From NCBI RefSeq assembly GCF_910589235.1, contig NC_060969.1:303501-367500 (forward strand): 64,000 bases of DNA. Direction: 5' to 3'. The position numbers and the translations under genes are program-made. This document shows positions 39,619 to 52,816 of the stretch, one piece after another. Source of the stretch: Vespa crabro. Lineage: Eukaryota; Arthropoda; Insecta; Hymenoptera; Vespidae. The first letter of the stretch is position 1, and each line of letters begins with the position of its first letter. The notes beneath the pieces were generated by a model, which was not told the DNA's origin, made no database searches, and worked only from the letters and a program-made list of their open reading frames with translations.

Positions 39619-41155
39619 TTCTTTCTATCTATTTATCTATCTACGTGTCTCTGGTTCTCCCTCTCTCTCTCTCTTTCTCTTTTCTCTCTTTTTGAATCGA
39701 TTCCACGAATGAGAGCGATTTATTCTTTATGTAAGCATACGTCTTCTTTCGAAATTCGACCGGCATGTAATGACTCCCATTTTATCATCGTTTTACCGAT
39801 CCAACTGGTTGATCACTATGATTTCAAAGTCAAAAAGTCTATACTTACATCGATGCAACTTTAGACGTTTACGAATACGATCATTGATTTTAGGAATAAC
39901 CTGTTAAACCTATGTAAATATATAAGAAGGTAATGATCGAGTAAGAAATGTTAGATCTGTTAGAAAGTTTTGTTCGCGTTTAACGAGCAATTATTTTTTA
40001 AAGGAAACAATTAGTTTTTATATAAAACATACGGAATAATAATATACAGCGATAATTAAACTAAGTACTTGGATCAACTGTAACGGATTTTGATAATTGA
40101 TATTAAAAAATTAAGATGTATAAATATTAAATATCCAAGATTTTTATTTTTATTTTTCGATATAAACCGATATTGAAGCGCGAGGATTACATATAGTTTA
40201 TAAAATAAAAATGTTAGTGATGAAGGAAGATTAAAAGTAGTTTTTCGTAAATTTTCCTTTTCTATCATAAACCGTGAGATATAGTATGTAAGATCGACTA
40301 GTGTCGACAATGACGTAAAAGAACGATAATAAGCAAAAAGTTGTTAATTTTTATCGTTTAATAACCATCCATGCTTAACTTCGTCCATCGTAACGATTAG
40401 TTATCCGTATTCGCCACGGCAAAATTAGTTAATCAAAAGCGACTTTCGAAAATGTCCTATTATTAAAGTTCCCTGTGATAGGTGAACTTGTGAAAAAGTT
40501 TCCTATCATCCCTGTGCTTCGTACTACTTTCCTTTAACGAACAAGCGGTATTATACTTTTTTTTTTAAGTCGTTAACACGGAGAATTCGATAAAATACGC
40601 TCGAATCCTTTTTCATGTGAATCATCTGTGTGTTTTTATCTTTTATTTTCACTTTCTCTTTTTTCTCCTTTTCTTTTTTCTTTTTTTTTTCTTCTTTTTT
40701 TTGTTGTCGATTAACTCGTCGATGGACGAGTTCGAATCTTTTTTTTTATCCTATTCCCTTTTACTCCAATCCAAACACAACACATACGTATTTTCGAGTC
40801 TTTTGCCGTCAACCAAAAAAAGAAGGAAAAAAAAAGAAAAAAAAAGAAAAAAAGAAACGAAAAAGAAAAAATGATAATATCAGGTATAAATCTCGGTCGA
40901 TTTTTTAGTTTGTAACGTTACGAGTTATCGGCGAAACAACGAGCCACGTTCGAGGCAATAAATTCAATCTGGTTGGCATCTCACCTGAACGTTACTTCCC
41001 TGTGGAAATATCAGATACCTCGCGTTCTCATCATCCTTTGCCCTTTTACCTCTCGTACACGTGTCGTTCGAAAGACACTGAGAAATCTCATCAATGAGAC
41101 GATGAAACAACACGAAAAGCAGCAGGAAACGACGTAGGAGAACTCGACGCGGCAT
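32146..41155 (-). CDS. DM4/DM12 family secreted protein (gene 4), complete, large introns
   Basis: Four minus-strand exons: 40985-41155, 38905-39089, 34751-34867, 32146-32254. Introns are GT-AG of 1895, 4037 and 2496 nt, phases 0, 2, 2; the product is 193 aa. The signal peptide is MPRRVLLRRFLLLFVLFHRL. RGKR at 36-39 is a furin-type site; a second Arg lies before YLIFPQGSNVQ. Exon 2 carries LVYCMTISTY, a GVTAGLAWELP core and the basic cluster HRRSRRELYRKVE. Exon 3 has C127-x5-C133 (CVLKAIC) and GKGTFLEEILHTIF. Exon 4 has C182-x6-C189 and stops four codons later. It is a close match in design to gene 5 (LVYC, LAWELP, GKGTF and a T-L-P start to exon 4), so these two are probably the most recent duplicates. 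Function is unknown. Confidence 0.88.
35132..35185. repeat. (GGAA)n microsatellite
   Basis: About 13 GGAA units without interruption. Confidence 0.95.
35285..35507. repeat. (GA)n and (TC)n in inverted orientation
   Basis: A GA run at 35285-35330 and a TC run at 35447-35507, complementary and separated by about 115 bp of unique sequence. Confidence 0.9.
37695..37764. repeat. (CAGA)n/(GA)n microsatellite
   Basis: CAGA units passing into about 55 bp of GA. Confidence 0.9.
38358..38432. repeat. (TC)n microsatellite
   Basis: A TC run of about 70 bp with one CA interruption. Confidence 0.95.
38775..38870. repeat. (TC)n next to exon 2 of gene 4
   Basis: An imperfect TC run that ends about 35 bp downstream (in transcript order) of the exon 2 donor, so the transcript would carry a long GA purine tract close to the 5' splice site. 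Confidence 0.9.
39291..39690. repeat. (GA)n and (TC)n blocks in intron 1 of gene 4
   Basis: A GA block at 39291-39383 and an interrupted TC block at 39573-39690, complementary to each other, separated by unique sequence. Confidence 0.85.
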
Positions 41156-41488
41156 CTTCGATGCAGTTCGGTCGAAACAAAACGAAGGCTCAAAGATACG
41201 ATTCGCTTTGTACTTCCGTTCGATTCCGTTCGAGCAACCATGCTAACTACTCTCTTCTCTCTCTCTTTCTCTCTCTTTCTTTTGGCCTAACGGTACACGG
41301 ACAGATGGATAATACTGCTGTCATTTTCACGCCAAATAATTCTATACAATGGAGGTTGTAACGTGAAAAGAAAAACATTCGGTTGATATAAAGACTGTTC
41401 GATGTTTCGACTGTACAAAATCACCAAACCGTAATGCTTTACTCATTTCGCACGTATTTCTACTATGTGGGAATGATCTCTCAACGAA

Positions 41489-41538
41489 AAAGAGATAGAG
41501 AGAAAGAGAGAAAGAAAGAGAAAGAGAGAGATATAAAT

Positions 41539-41586
<48 letters not shown>

Positions 41587-41626
41587 TGATAAATGGAGAG
41601 AAAGACAGAAAAAGAGAGAGAGAAAT
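41489..41626. repeat. (GA)n purine block
   Basis: Imperfect GA/GAAA run of about 138 bp. Confidence 0.9.
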
Positions 41627-42249
41627 TTTTTTTATATTTTGCGATATAAAAAAATTTTCCATTAATAACAGAAAAGTTTGAGAGAAGGTAAAAGTTAATT
41701 ACTTTTGAACATTTAAATCGAAGATAATCGAATTAATTTTAACGAACTATTGCAGACAATGGTAAGCAGAAGTAAATAATTTTATTTGAAAATACATGGG
41801 AAAAATATATTTGTCGATAAATTAATTAGTGCATCGTTTTCGTACGATTTCAATTCGAATAAATTCGGGAAGGATAAAAAAAGTAAAAAAAAAAAAAAAA
41901 AAAAAAAGAAAGAAAGAAAAAAGGAACAGAAAGAAAAAAAAAGAAAGAAGAGAAAGGAATGGCGAAACGTAGGTGAATACACGTTTCCAATATTTACCGA
42001 AAGGATTTACGATAACAGATTGATACTTGGTGTCGACCAATGTTTGATCATCGTTCTTGACGTAGCATAGATTACAAAACCTCTCGATCGTGTAAAGAGA
42101 ATTTTTACATCTTTTCAACGAGAATGGAATAACAAATACTTACAAAAAATCGATTCGAAACGTTTCTCGAAAACAAAAAGAAAAAAACGAACAACGAAGA
42201 TTGTTAGAGAATAAGAAATGTTAAAAACGAAAAATGAAAAATGTATAAA

Positions 42250-42271
42250 ATAAATAAATAAATAAATAAAT

Positions 42272-42325
<54 letters not shown>
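42250..42325. repeat. (AAAT)n then (AAT)n microsatellite
   Basis: Five to six AAAT units followed by about 17 AAT units. Confidence 0.95.
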
Positions 42326-42329
<4 letters not shown>

Positions 42330-42532
42330 TGATAAGAGAGTAATCATGTAATATTAAATTCGTGGCAACTGCATTACTACTACCACTCATCGTTACCACT
42401 ACCGACACACACCACTACTATTATCGCTATAGTCGAGAATAAAGCATTAAATACCAACTTATGCCTCTCCTCTATATTTCAACGTATTTTATATTAACGG
42501 CGATTAATGTCGGCCAATATGGACCGACCCGT

Positions 42533-42537
<5 letters not shown>

Positions 42538-42589
<52 letters not shown>
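42538..42589. repeat. (GA)n microsatellite
   Basis: A pure GA run of about 50 bp. Confidence 0.95.
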
Positions 42590-42593
<4 letters not shown>

Positions 42594-45500
42594 AACACCG
42601 CGAGAGAATAGTTTCTCGATTTCCGTGCTTACGCTCATGATTTTAGAGGTAAAGCGATCCTAAACAATGATTTAACATCCATTAAGGCTGAGAGAAATCG
42701 CACGTGGATATAAACGGACTATTAAGTATGTTAACACCAACGTCCCCTCTTCGCAACCCCGTTTGTCGTCGTAGCAACGAACACGCACTCACATGTAGGT
42801 GGAATTCGCATAAACGAATCGGCGGTGAAGCTTTCAAAAGCGTATGAATATTAATTTAAACCCTTTACTCTTGTATCACGTCGAATACGATTTATGGCGG
42901 TTTATTGCATGGTTAACCTGATCGATCGTTTCCCTCCCTCTTTCTCTCTCTCTCTCTCTCTCTCTATTTGTCCCTTGCGATACTTCCACTAATTAAATGT
43001 ACCTACGTACTCACAAATGAGATGAAATTTGCAAGAAAAAGTTTATTTTATAATCTCACATAAACTTTTCCAAAGGATTAATTTATCTCTTGTAATCGTT
43101 ATATATTTATTGCTCATGACTTCGTTACAAAATTGGAACAAAAATTTGAATCAACAGAAAATAAATATGTTCGATTAATAATACCATGGATTTCATTATA
43201 AAATGTATTTCTATATAAAATAGATTTATTGAATATTAAAGTTATGAGTGATTAAAATTTCATGATTAATATCAATCATTTTCCCCCATACAAATTTTAC
43301 CTTAACATTATTAAGAAATGTAACGAGACTTGATAATACTTATTTTGTTATAATATTTATTAAGGTTATCAATAATTTATAATATTATCAGAATAGTTCT
43401 TTTTTACACAATTTGCTATAAATGTGATAAATAAACTTCGTTTGGAGTGATATTTAAAAGTATTTAAAAGGGTTAAACAAAAATCTCTCGGTTACGTTTA
43501 ATTCTAACATACATAATATAACATAAACTTTGTTACAACTATTTCCGTAGATATTTTTAATAATTCATATCGTTTCTATGTTATTCTTTAAATAAAAAAA
43601 AGCACCGTTTAACTCGATAAATTGATTGCATAATTTTGCCAAATTAGCATATCTCTAATAACTCAATTTGAAGAGGTGTGTTATGTGTTTTAAATATTTT
43701 TTTTTAGACATACAGTTTAAACTGCATTATACGATTTCAATTTTTTTATGTACAAAGTATTTTTGACTATATTAAATGTGTATACTTTAAGCCTAATATC
43801 AACTGGGATCATTTTACTGTTTTCTAATCATTTAAAAAAACTCGACTACAATAAATGATTTTCCTGATGTCACATTAACACAGAAGTGCGACAATTCGCA
43901 TATATCGCATCCTTCTACGCGCACACGCATGACCTGACGCCAAATAAGAGGGTGAGGCGAGAAAAAAAGTAGAATCAAGTCGTACACGCTCGGACCACTC
44001 CACCGAAATGAGCTATAAATTGACGATAGTCGAGTGGCCATTTTATTAATGCAAAACGTCGCGAAAATTATTCGAAGCCGCACCGAAATGAATTATACGG
44101 CCCGTCGACGTAATATAATGACCGGTTTGGAATATTCATGAGAGTGGGAGAAGGTAGCGCATCGCGCTGTTAAAACTTTTCGTTCATTCGTTCGTTCGTT
44201 CGATCCTGTGCTGGAGAAATCGTTGATTAGTTTCGAGAATTATTTACATCGTAATCGGTCGGCTCGGACTTTTCAAACGCGATCGTCTGAAAATCAATCT
44301 AAATTTGTTTTCTTCTTTTGTTTGTCTTGTGTTCAGTTGATCTCTTTCTCTCTATCTCTTTCTTTCCTGCAAAAATGAGCTACTGGAAGGAACGCAATAC
44401 CGTCGTGTCGAGAGTAATGAAATTTAAATAAGAAAATATTTACCTTAATGTTTTCCCATATAACGAAGCTCTTGCTCTGACTTTTGACCTCGATTTTTCA
44501 TTTACGAAAAGAATACGTTCTAATCTGTTCCTCTGTAAAATATAATAATATAAAATAACATTCACAGGCCGAGAACTAGTAATTTTATTCCCATATAAAT
44601 TATTTCCATTGTTTTTCAGTAATATAATAAAATATTATACTTATACAAAAGTTGATATGATATGAGGAAGAGAGATAATTGACTTAGCCGTTTAATTTTT
44701 TACGTCGAAATGTAAGTTATTTCAAGGTCATTCTAATTTTTTTTTTTTATTTTGTTTCATCTCCGAATGATATATGTTTGTTATCGTAATACAACAATCC
44801 ATTTTTTCTTTTATTTTTTTTATTTTTTTATTTTTTCTAAGATTATCTTAAGATAAAAGATTAGATTTAAAAGAGAGAAATGTAAAAATTCTTAAACTTA
44901 TAGTTTTAATTCAAATAACATATTTATCATTAGTTATTCAACGAATCATTATACTCATATACCGTGCAACTTTTTTATAGAATATTTAATGATATTATCG
45001 AAAATAATAAAAATATTATAATTCGGATAGAAAAATTTGTTAAACTCACCTAATACATGTAGAAATATCGCTCTTGTATTGTACTAATTTATAAATTATT
45101 CAAATTAATTAATTTCAAAGCGATGTATCAAATTCTTCGCGTTTTAAGATTTTAACGGTAATTACACTTTCAATGATCAAAAGATTCATCGGATCGATCC
45201 TCCTTTGATCAACGCGAACCGAATAAACTTCGGTTAAACTTTAACCAAAAGTTTCATCAAAGATAAAGCTCGCTAAGCTCTCGAGTAGGAGGCCATTTCC
45301 TGGTCGAAATTGTAAAAAATCAAAATGCACGGAGCATTTCGCCTTTGACGTCGACATCCTGGCGAACTTTGCGTACGTTTTCCGGCAAATACGATGCCAA
45401 TGCCTTTTTGCGAGGAGCTTGGAAAACATATACGATCAAAAACCGTGCTTATATTAAAAAGAAGAGGTATAAGAGGAGGGATACCGATTTTATTAGAAAA

Positions 45501-46089
45501 TATCTGAAAGAGAGGAATCGATGAAGAGAATTTACAAAGGTAAACTTTTGCGATATTTTATTTACCAAAGAAAAAAAAAAGAAGAAGAATAAACAAGTGA
45601 TTTAAAAATTTAACTAAATTCACCACGAACACTTTCAATAATATTTATTTTTTTTCTCTTTTTGCATATCCTCATCTCATTCTTTAAAAAAATAAATACA
45701 GACATGAAGTGCATTCGTTCGTTCGATTTAATTAAATTAAATATAAGTAATTATTTAAATGTGTGAATGTTAAATAAAATATAATAAAATTGTGTTAAGA
45801 AGAAAAACATGTACATATATTTTCTTTTTGGTCCGATATAAGATCTCGTCGATAATGAAAGTCAGAATAATTTTGACGAAAGGCAAAGCATTATCCTTTT
45901 CCCATCAACGAGTCGATTGGACTGCAGCCAGAAAAACTTCAGTAACATCTCTAGTTGGTAGAAAGTTTTCCATCGGATTCGAGGAGCGGTCGAGCGCGAG
46001 GTTTTCGTATGAGCTTTTCCTACGAGCATCGCACACGTTTCTTACGTTCTTCTCGTGCGAACGAAGCTTTCGCCTCGCCTCCTTCGATC

Positions 46090-47913
46090 TCAAAGATCCA
46101 CACTGTAAATGGAGTATCGGCACGTTGGATAAAGTTTCTCGCAGTTTCCACCGTTCTGATACGCTCTCTCATAAGGTCGATCCTCCGAACATTCGAATCT
46201 CCCACCGTCTCTTGGTAATCTAAACAAACGTCTACTTCATTATTTGATTCGAATTGATATTTTATTGTTATTTATTTATTTAAGACATTGACTCTGAATA
46301 AACACTATTAATTTTCAAAAATCCAATAGGAATTAGTTCGGAGAATTTGAGTTACGTATACGGTGGTATTTAAAATAATAAAGATGACACAGAATTTTTT
46401 ATTAAAAAAATTATATTATTTTTAACAATCGAATATTGATGAGTTTTTAACAATTGATTTTTTACAAATGAGTTTAAATAATTTTTATGTTACAGGTCGT
46501 AATACTTCCGAAGTGTATGTACTTTGACTAATCGTAGCGATCGTTACGCAAAATACCTTGTATATATTTGTGTGAAATCTTTAAAGAATTTTCCTTTTAT
46601 TTTCTTTTTAATTTGAATTCTAATTTGAATAGATCAATACTTATTTCTCAATCAATGCAATATAGATAAGGCCAATAAATAATTGGATTTTCGAAACTTC
46701 ACGAATATATACCAACCGATCTTTCTAATTGGTAGAAAATTCGTTGTGATATTTTCCAGTAACGCAAAACGATACCAATATAATTTTCTACCGTTCTTAC
46801 ATCCTCCCTCGTTCATTCCATTTCGTTGCTCCCTGTTCAACCTTTCCCTCTTTCTTTCGTTATCTCGCTCCTCCGGATCTCGTTTACTCGTTTACCGAAG
46901 TATTCCATCCCCCTATCAGAGTTTCGCGTTCTTTGCAGTACTTTTACAATTTCTATGCGTGTGCAACGAAAAGATGGAGGAGGGAACACAACGAGGAAGC
47001 TCGTTTGCTTATTTAAATCGTCCGATATCGAGGAGAATACGAGCAGGCGAACGAACGACCGGCGTAACTTTACATAAAACACTTTAAACGAACGTCTAGC
47101 AGCAAAGTGAAATACAGCGAAGTTAACGTCGAGCGAATATAAAAGAGGAAACTCGAGAAAAACGTTAACTTCCTGCGACGGCGCCGTTGTCACAGCGTTT
47201 TCTTAGAATTGGAGAATATGAGAGAGACAGAGTGAGAGAGAGAAAGAGAGAATGAGAGAAAAATAGCAGATGGGAGGCCGTTTAACACTTTCAGTGTCAA
47301 ACACATTTCAAGGTTGATATCTTTCAAATATTCTGAAATTTTTTTTGGCTAATCAAAAATAAATAAGAATTTTTATCTGTACATAAGAAATTTCTCTCTT
47401 GCTTATAGAATGTTTTATTATCTACTAATTTACCTGCAATAATATCTTCCTGAACACGTTCAGTGATAACCAGTGAAAAAGCAAGCATAAACTGTCTGGC
47501 ATAAATCGCGACTGGGTCTTATATTCTGTTTAACCTTTCTATATCTTTTGTCATTAATAATCTTTTATATATTGTACTTTTTTGAAATAATTCGAAATAT
47601 CTGCTTACGAAAGAAAAAAGCAAAAAAAAAAGTCAACTTACGTAAAAATGGCATGCAGGAGTTCTTGAACAAAGGTTCCTTTGCCGATTTGAGATGGATG
47701 CCTCTGACCAGCTTCACACAGGGCCTTCATTACGCAGGATCTTCCGTCGATACCAGTGCTGCCGATAAAGTTTAATTTAAAATCTACTTCCCTTCTATGC
47801 CAAACTTTGATGAGCACGTCATGCTCTGAATTAAATGAACTAATATTTCCCCTCTCACTCACTTCTTTGCAAAATAATTAATCGTATAATCGCAAAAGTT
47901 TTTACAATATAAC

Positions 47914-47961
<48 letters not shown>

Positions 47962-49245
47962 AAGAGAGAGAAAGTGAGTGAGTGAGTAAGTCAGTGAGTG
48001 AGTGCAAGAGAAAATATTTATTAATGTTTTAGATACTTCATAAACTCAAAATAGTTATATAATATATACAATAGAAAGTCGATTATTGAAATGTAAAATG
48101 CAAACGAATAGATAATACGAAATGCTAATTGTATTCCGTACAAAAAGTTATAGTTCGATTTTATTTGAGAATATTTAACTCGTTAACTGTTTAGATCTGT
48201 TTTAAAACTGTTTATTTACGTTCTATACCCAATAATTAAGAGATAACGAAGATACTCCGTGACAAACATAGATTATAGCTTCTGTAAAATATATAGCTTC
48301 TGTAGAATAGAAGATATAGCTTCTGTAAAATCGAATTATACAAAAATGATTTTTCTTTGAAAAATCAATAATTTTATTAGTCAAATTGATGTAACATGTA
48401 ATATTGAATTTTGTTATTTCTTTGTTTTCTTTTATTTCGTTGTTGTATTAAAATATTCTTAAATGTTTTAAATTTGCAAATTAATAATTGTTAGTTTTCA
48501 ATAATATTTTAATACAAATAGAAAAAGATAATTTTTATTTTCATATGACGAGTATACTCATCATAAAACAAAAACTTATCTTCTCTTCATAACAAGCAAG
48601 TACCTATATTCATCAAGCACAGTTAACAGGTTAATTAAGATTAAAAATTCATTTATCGGAAAAAATTCATTTTTGCATTATTTTTTATAGTCGGTAAATA
48701 TATAATAAATATATGAAATATAAAGTGAGAAATATAAAATAAATTGAAAAAACTGAGATAAGTAGATAGATAAATAGATAGAGAAAGGGATAGAAAAAGA
48801 GAAAATCGATCGAAACTTTCTCGTTAGTAATAAAAATTACTCGTTGTTTCGATTGATCGGTTCGTAAACATTGTTAAAATCAAAAATCTCATTTCTAAGA
48901 ATTCACTAACGGCTATTATTTCCTCTTTCTTTCTAATCATTAAAACATGTTCTCGACGTAAAATCCCGAGATTGGTCCCTTTTGCTTCATTATTCCCATG
49001 TGATGTATTTACCAAAGAAATGATTATTCTCTTATTTGAACCTCTAACGTAGAGATTCAAACATCAAACACGTTTCAAATGCGTGGAAAAATCGTTATCT
49101 CATTTTTCATTCACGAAGAAAAAGCTCGATCGATTTGATGCGTTTTGTATATATAGCGTACATATGAGAGAAAGAGAAAGAGATTGAGATAGATAGATAG
49201 ATGAAATATGTATGCAAAAAAGGTAGAAAGAGAAAGAGAGAGATG

Positions 49246-49291
<46 letters not shown>

Positions 49292-49443
49292 GCTCGTTGC
49301 TTCGACAGTGGAAGATTGCTTTAGTTCTCCGCGGATTTACGTAGGATAAGGGCGGCCCATTTCCTACGGAATACAACGCCATAAGTCTCCCGTTATTTTC
49401 GTTGCCTCGAGGATAGCTTCCGTCGGCTCTATTTCTTTCCTTT

Positions 49444-49502
<59 letters not shown>

Positions 49503-50987
49503 TTTCTCTAGTCGCGATCGCGGCCGTGAAAATAAAAAAGAAAGACGACAAGCGGCTTTTATTTCTTACGATTTTTCACTATCTTTTCCTAAAGTGATGG
49601 CAAATTGAAACGCATCGACGCAAACGCAACGAAGATTATCTCCCTCTAATAAACACACGCGCTTTCGTATATGTCTTATAGAATATATAAATATATAATA
49701 ATATAATCTATGTAACGTAATTGTATTTGATAGCTTTGTCTTTCTCCTTCGTGCTTCTTCATCTTTTACTTCTTCTTATTCTTATTCTTCATCATCTTCT
49801 TCTTCTTCTTCTCTTTCTTTCACCGTGACGCTTCTTACTCTTCGTACGACGACAACGAAGAAGGAAGCGAATTTAATTTTCCCTCGCAAGAGTTTGGACA
49901 ACGACAAATTACTTTAACTCTACTCCCAAGTAACAATCTTCTAGTTAGAAATCGCGAGGTACTCACGACTGCAAGAAAGCTTCAACCTTCGGGAACATGA
50001 CACTTCGGCTTCTACGGTGAAGTAAATCCGATATCTTGGAGTCGACTTTACTCGGAAGTTCCCAAGCCAACGCTGCTGTCAGACCCATCACCAAATCATC
50101 GTTTCTGCCATACGCTCCGATAGTCAGGCAGTATACTAACTAAAAGGGATTTATATATAAATATATCTATGTATGTATATCTATCTAGGTATACGTGCCT
50201 ATGTGTTAGTCTCTTACGTACGTATTTATTCTACTACGCGATATACGTTTCCCATCGGTTTTCTGTCGATCCATTTCTCCAAACGCTATACTCTTTGCGC
50301 TAGATTCGTATCTCGAAAGATATATCGATATATCTATGTTAACGAATAGTCATACTCATTTATCCTTTTTCAATCTCTTTTAAGTTTTTTTAATTTATTC
50401 GGGTTCCTCCTCCCCTCCCCCCTCCCCCCGTTGATTTTATTCATTCTCCTACATTCATTCTATCTTTAACGTGTATCTTCATAATTGAAAATAATTATAA
50501 CGTAACTATTGCAAATTCGTGACAAATATTCAAATTCTCATTTGTAAAGTATTATAAATCGTTTATAAAAAACTTTTCCCAATTTTTATATATTTATGTA
50601 CATTGGTTCATGTTTATTTTCAAATCCGTCACTGAAATAAAAATGTAAAAAAAAAAAAAAATAAAAGAAAAGTAAGAAAAGGAAAAAGAACTTTCTCATT
50701 TGATTTCTTTGTATACCATTAGTGAAAGCTCGAAGGTACGCGAAACATCCGCAATAATTAGGAGAAGGATGCACTACGTATATATTTCTGACGTTATTTA
50801 CCTGCAAGTTGCTACCTTCGGGAAAGATCAGGTACCTCTTTTGTCGCGATAGCATTCTCGGAGAGACCTCGACTTCCGTGGAATTTCCTCGTACATCCTC
50901 ATGGAGACTGTTGGCGTATAAGATGAAGAAATCCAAACACCATGCGATCACGAAGAGATGACTCAAGGAACGACGGAAACTTCGCAT
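46090..50987 (-). CDS. DM4/DM12 family secreted protein (gene 5), complete
   Basis: Four minus-strand exons: 50802-50987, 49967-50139, 47642-47758, 46090-46219. Introns are GT-AG of 662, 2208 and 1422 nt, phases 0, 2, 2; the product is 201 aa. Residues 1-25 are a signal peptide (MRSFRRSLSHLFVIAWCLDF...). N35-S-T is a possible glycosylation site. A furin-type RQKR at 48-51 precedes YLIFPEGSNLQ. Exon 2 has LVYCLTIGAYGRND, the core LTAALAWELP and a weaker basic cluster HRRSRSVMFPKVE, where the usual second Arg pair is lost. Exon 3 has C128-x5-C134 (CVMKALC) and GKGTFVQELLHAIF. Exon 4 has C185-x6-C192 (CEKLYPTC) plus an extra Cys at 169. It resembles gene 4 most. Function is unknown. Confidence 0.9.
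47915..48004. repeat. (GA)n then (GAGT)n microsatellite in gene 5 intron 2
   Basis: GA run followed by about six GAGT-like units. Confidence 0.9.
49168..49500. repeat. (GA)n and (TC)n inverted pair in gene 5 intron 2
   Basis: A GA block at 49168-49288 and a TC block at 49442-49500, complementary, separated by about 150 bp. The unique sequence between them gave no recognised exon. Confidence 0.85.
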
Positions 50988-51743
50988 CTCTTCGAGAAGA
51001 GACTACAACCAAACGTTATTTTCCTATTTTCTTGAATCCTTTGTACGTCACTTCCAGTTTCTACGTAAGATACGGAAACAACCGATTTCGTCAACTCTCT
51101 TTCACTTCAACAGGAGCCACGCTCATGACGTTCAATTACTAGTTCGTAAAATTTACTCTATGAAAAAGCTAGTAAAAAGAAAAAGTAAATACGAATGAAA
51201 TAAAAATAAAGAAATAAACAAAAAAACAAAACAAAAATCAACTGATTGTAATAAAATAAATTATTATGACTTTACATTTGTATTTCAAGGAAAAATCATT
51301 CGATTTAATAAACTTATAAAAAAAAAAAAAGAAGAAGAACAATAAATCGTTTCACCGTTCAAAGAATTTTCAAGTAACACTTTACTTAGTTATTCCTATC
51401 GCGGATCTAAGAGATTATCACAAAAATTTGGATTAATCATAAAATTTAAGAAACTATATCGAAGAATAACCGAGCCAAGGTTCGGAGCGATGTAAATTTT
51501 ATAAAAATTTTTCGATCGTACGAAAAGTTAAAAGTAAAATCGAGATATGACGAAGTTCACGACTGGTTAGGATCGTCGTTCGATAATGATCTCCTCCCTC
51601 TTTTGCTCGAGTAATTTTCGAGAAGGAGACGTCATCTCGGTGTGGTATCGAACTGCGTCAATTCGTTAAATATCTCACGAGATTCACGAGACGAAGCTGT
51701 TGGTTAGTTTCTCTCGGAAGATTTACTAAACAACCAGAGTGAA

Positions 51744-51785
<42 letters not shown>

Positions 51786-51829
51786 AAAGAGAGAGAGAGA
51801 AAGAGAAAGAAAGAGAAAGAGAAAAAGAA

Positions 51830-51860
<31 letters not shown>

Positions 51861-52439
51861 TGGAGAATAATGTTTTCTTTGGTTATTTCCGAGTGTACGG
51901 TAACGGTAATACCTTTTCTCGACCATCCTCCATTTTTTCGATGGCTTAATGGCCCCGCCTGTTACCTCTATCTTATACGAGCTATTTCTACGTTAAACAA
52001 AGTTAAACGCACTTATTTATTCGTGTTCTCGTGTTCAAACATGTCTCATGAAGTACATAACTCATATCAGACGAGTAATACTTGTAAACATTTCCTCTTA
52101 CTATTTATATAATATCATAATTTTTGCTCGGTTTAAAATATTTCACCGAAAGAAAATGAATATCCATGGTAATGACGATGTAAATTGACGCCAAATTAAC
52201 AATTTGAAACATTTGTTTAAAGGTTATAATAGAATGATGAGGCATCTTAATTGATATGCCGTAATTTAATCAAGATCTCTTTGTTATCAATTTCATGTTT
52301 TCGTATCTAAGTAGATAGGTTATTTAATGCAAATGAAGAGACTACCTTTATGAAGATCCTTAGATTAATAGATCGCGGTAATGCATTAAGATATAAAGGA
52401 GAACTAGTACAAAAGAGGAGCAGCTTCAATGTTTTCTCT

Positions 52440-52485
<46 letters not shown>

Positions 52486-52709
52486 TTCTCTTTCTTTAAT
52501 CTGCCTTTCCTATTATTCATGAAAACGAGAGATTAAATACGACCAGGAACGAATTTGAAAAGCGTTGCTTTACTTTCCTAAAACTGAATCTAGGAAGCCT
52601 TCAAGGTAGTTGCGTTGGTAAAAGAGGAAGAATAAACACGTCTGCTTGATGTAAACATTCCTTTTGCATTTTCTATGAGAAAAGTAGACAAAAAGAGATA
52701 GAGCAAGAG

Positions 52710-52713
52710 AGAC

Positions 52714-52763
<50 letters not shown>

Positions 52764-52775
52764 AGAAAGGAGTGA

Positions 52776-52815
<40 letters not shown>
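52710..52815. repeat. (GA)n then (TA)n microsatellites
   Basis: CAGA/GA run to about 52762, then a TA run from 52778. Confidence 0.95.

Positions 52816-52816
<1 letters not shown>

Larger units (their letters stand above)
41156..46089. other. Intergenic region between genes 4 and 5
   Basis: About 4.9 kb. Low-complexity GA block at 41489-41626, A-rich tract at 41879-41950, AAAT/AAT repeat at 42250-42325, GA run at 42538-42589. The stretch 43850-44400 is comparatively GC-richer and non-repetitive but gives no recognisable exon on either strand. A minus frame at 45241-45429 was read and not recognised. Confidence 0.6.

Noticed and set aside
40730..40745. gttcgaatc, reminiscent of a tRNA T-arm
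   Set aside because: No acceptor, D or anticodon arms can be drawn around it.
45792..46223. + strand 143-codon frame
   Set aside because: Overlaps antisense of exon 4 of gene 5; the minus-strand exon has family motifs and correct phase.
46683..47193. Open frames on both strands between exons 3 and 4 of gene 5
   Set aside because: Intronic, without splice support or family similarity.
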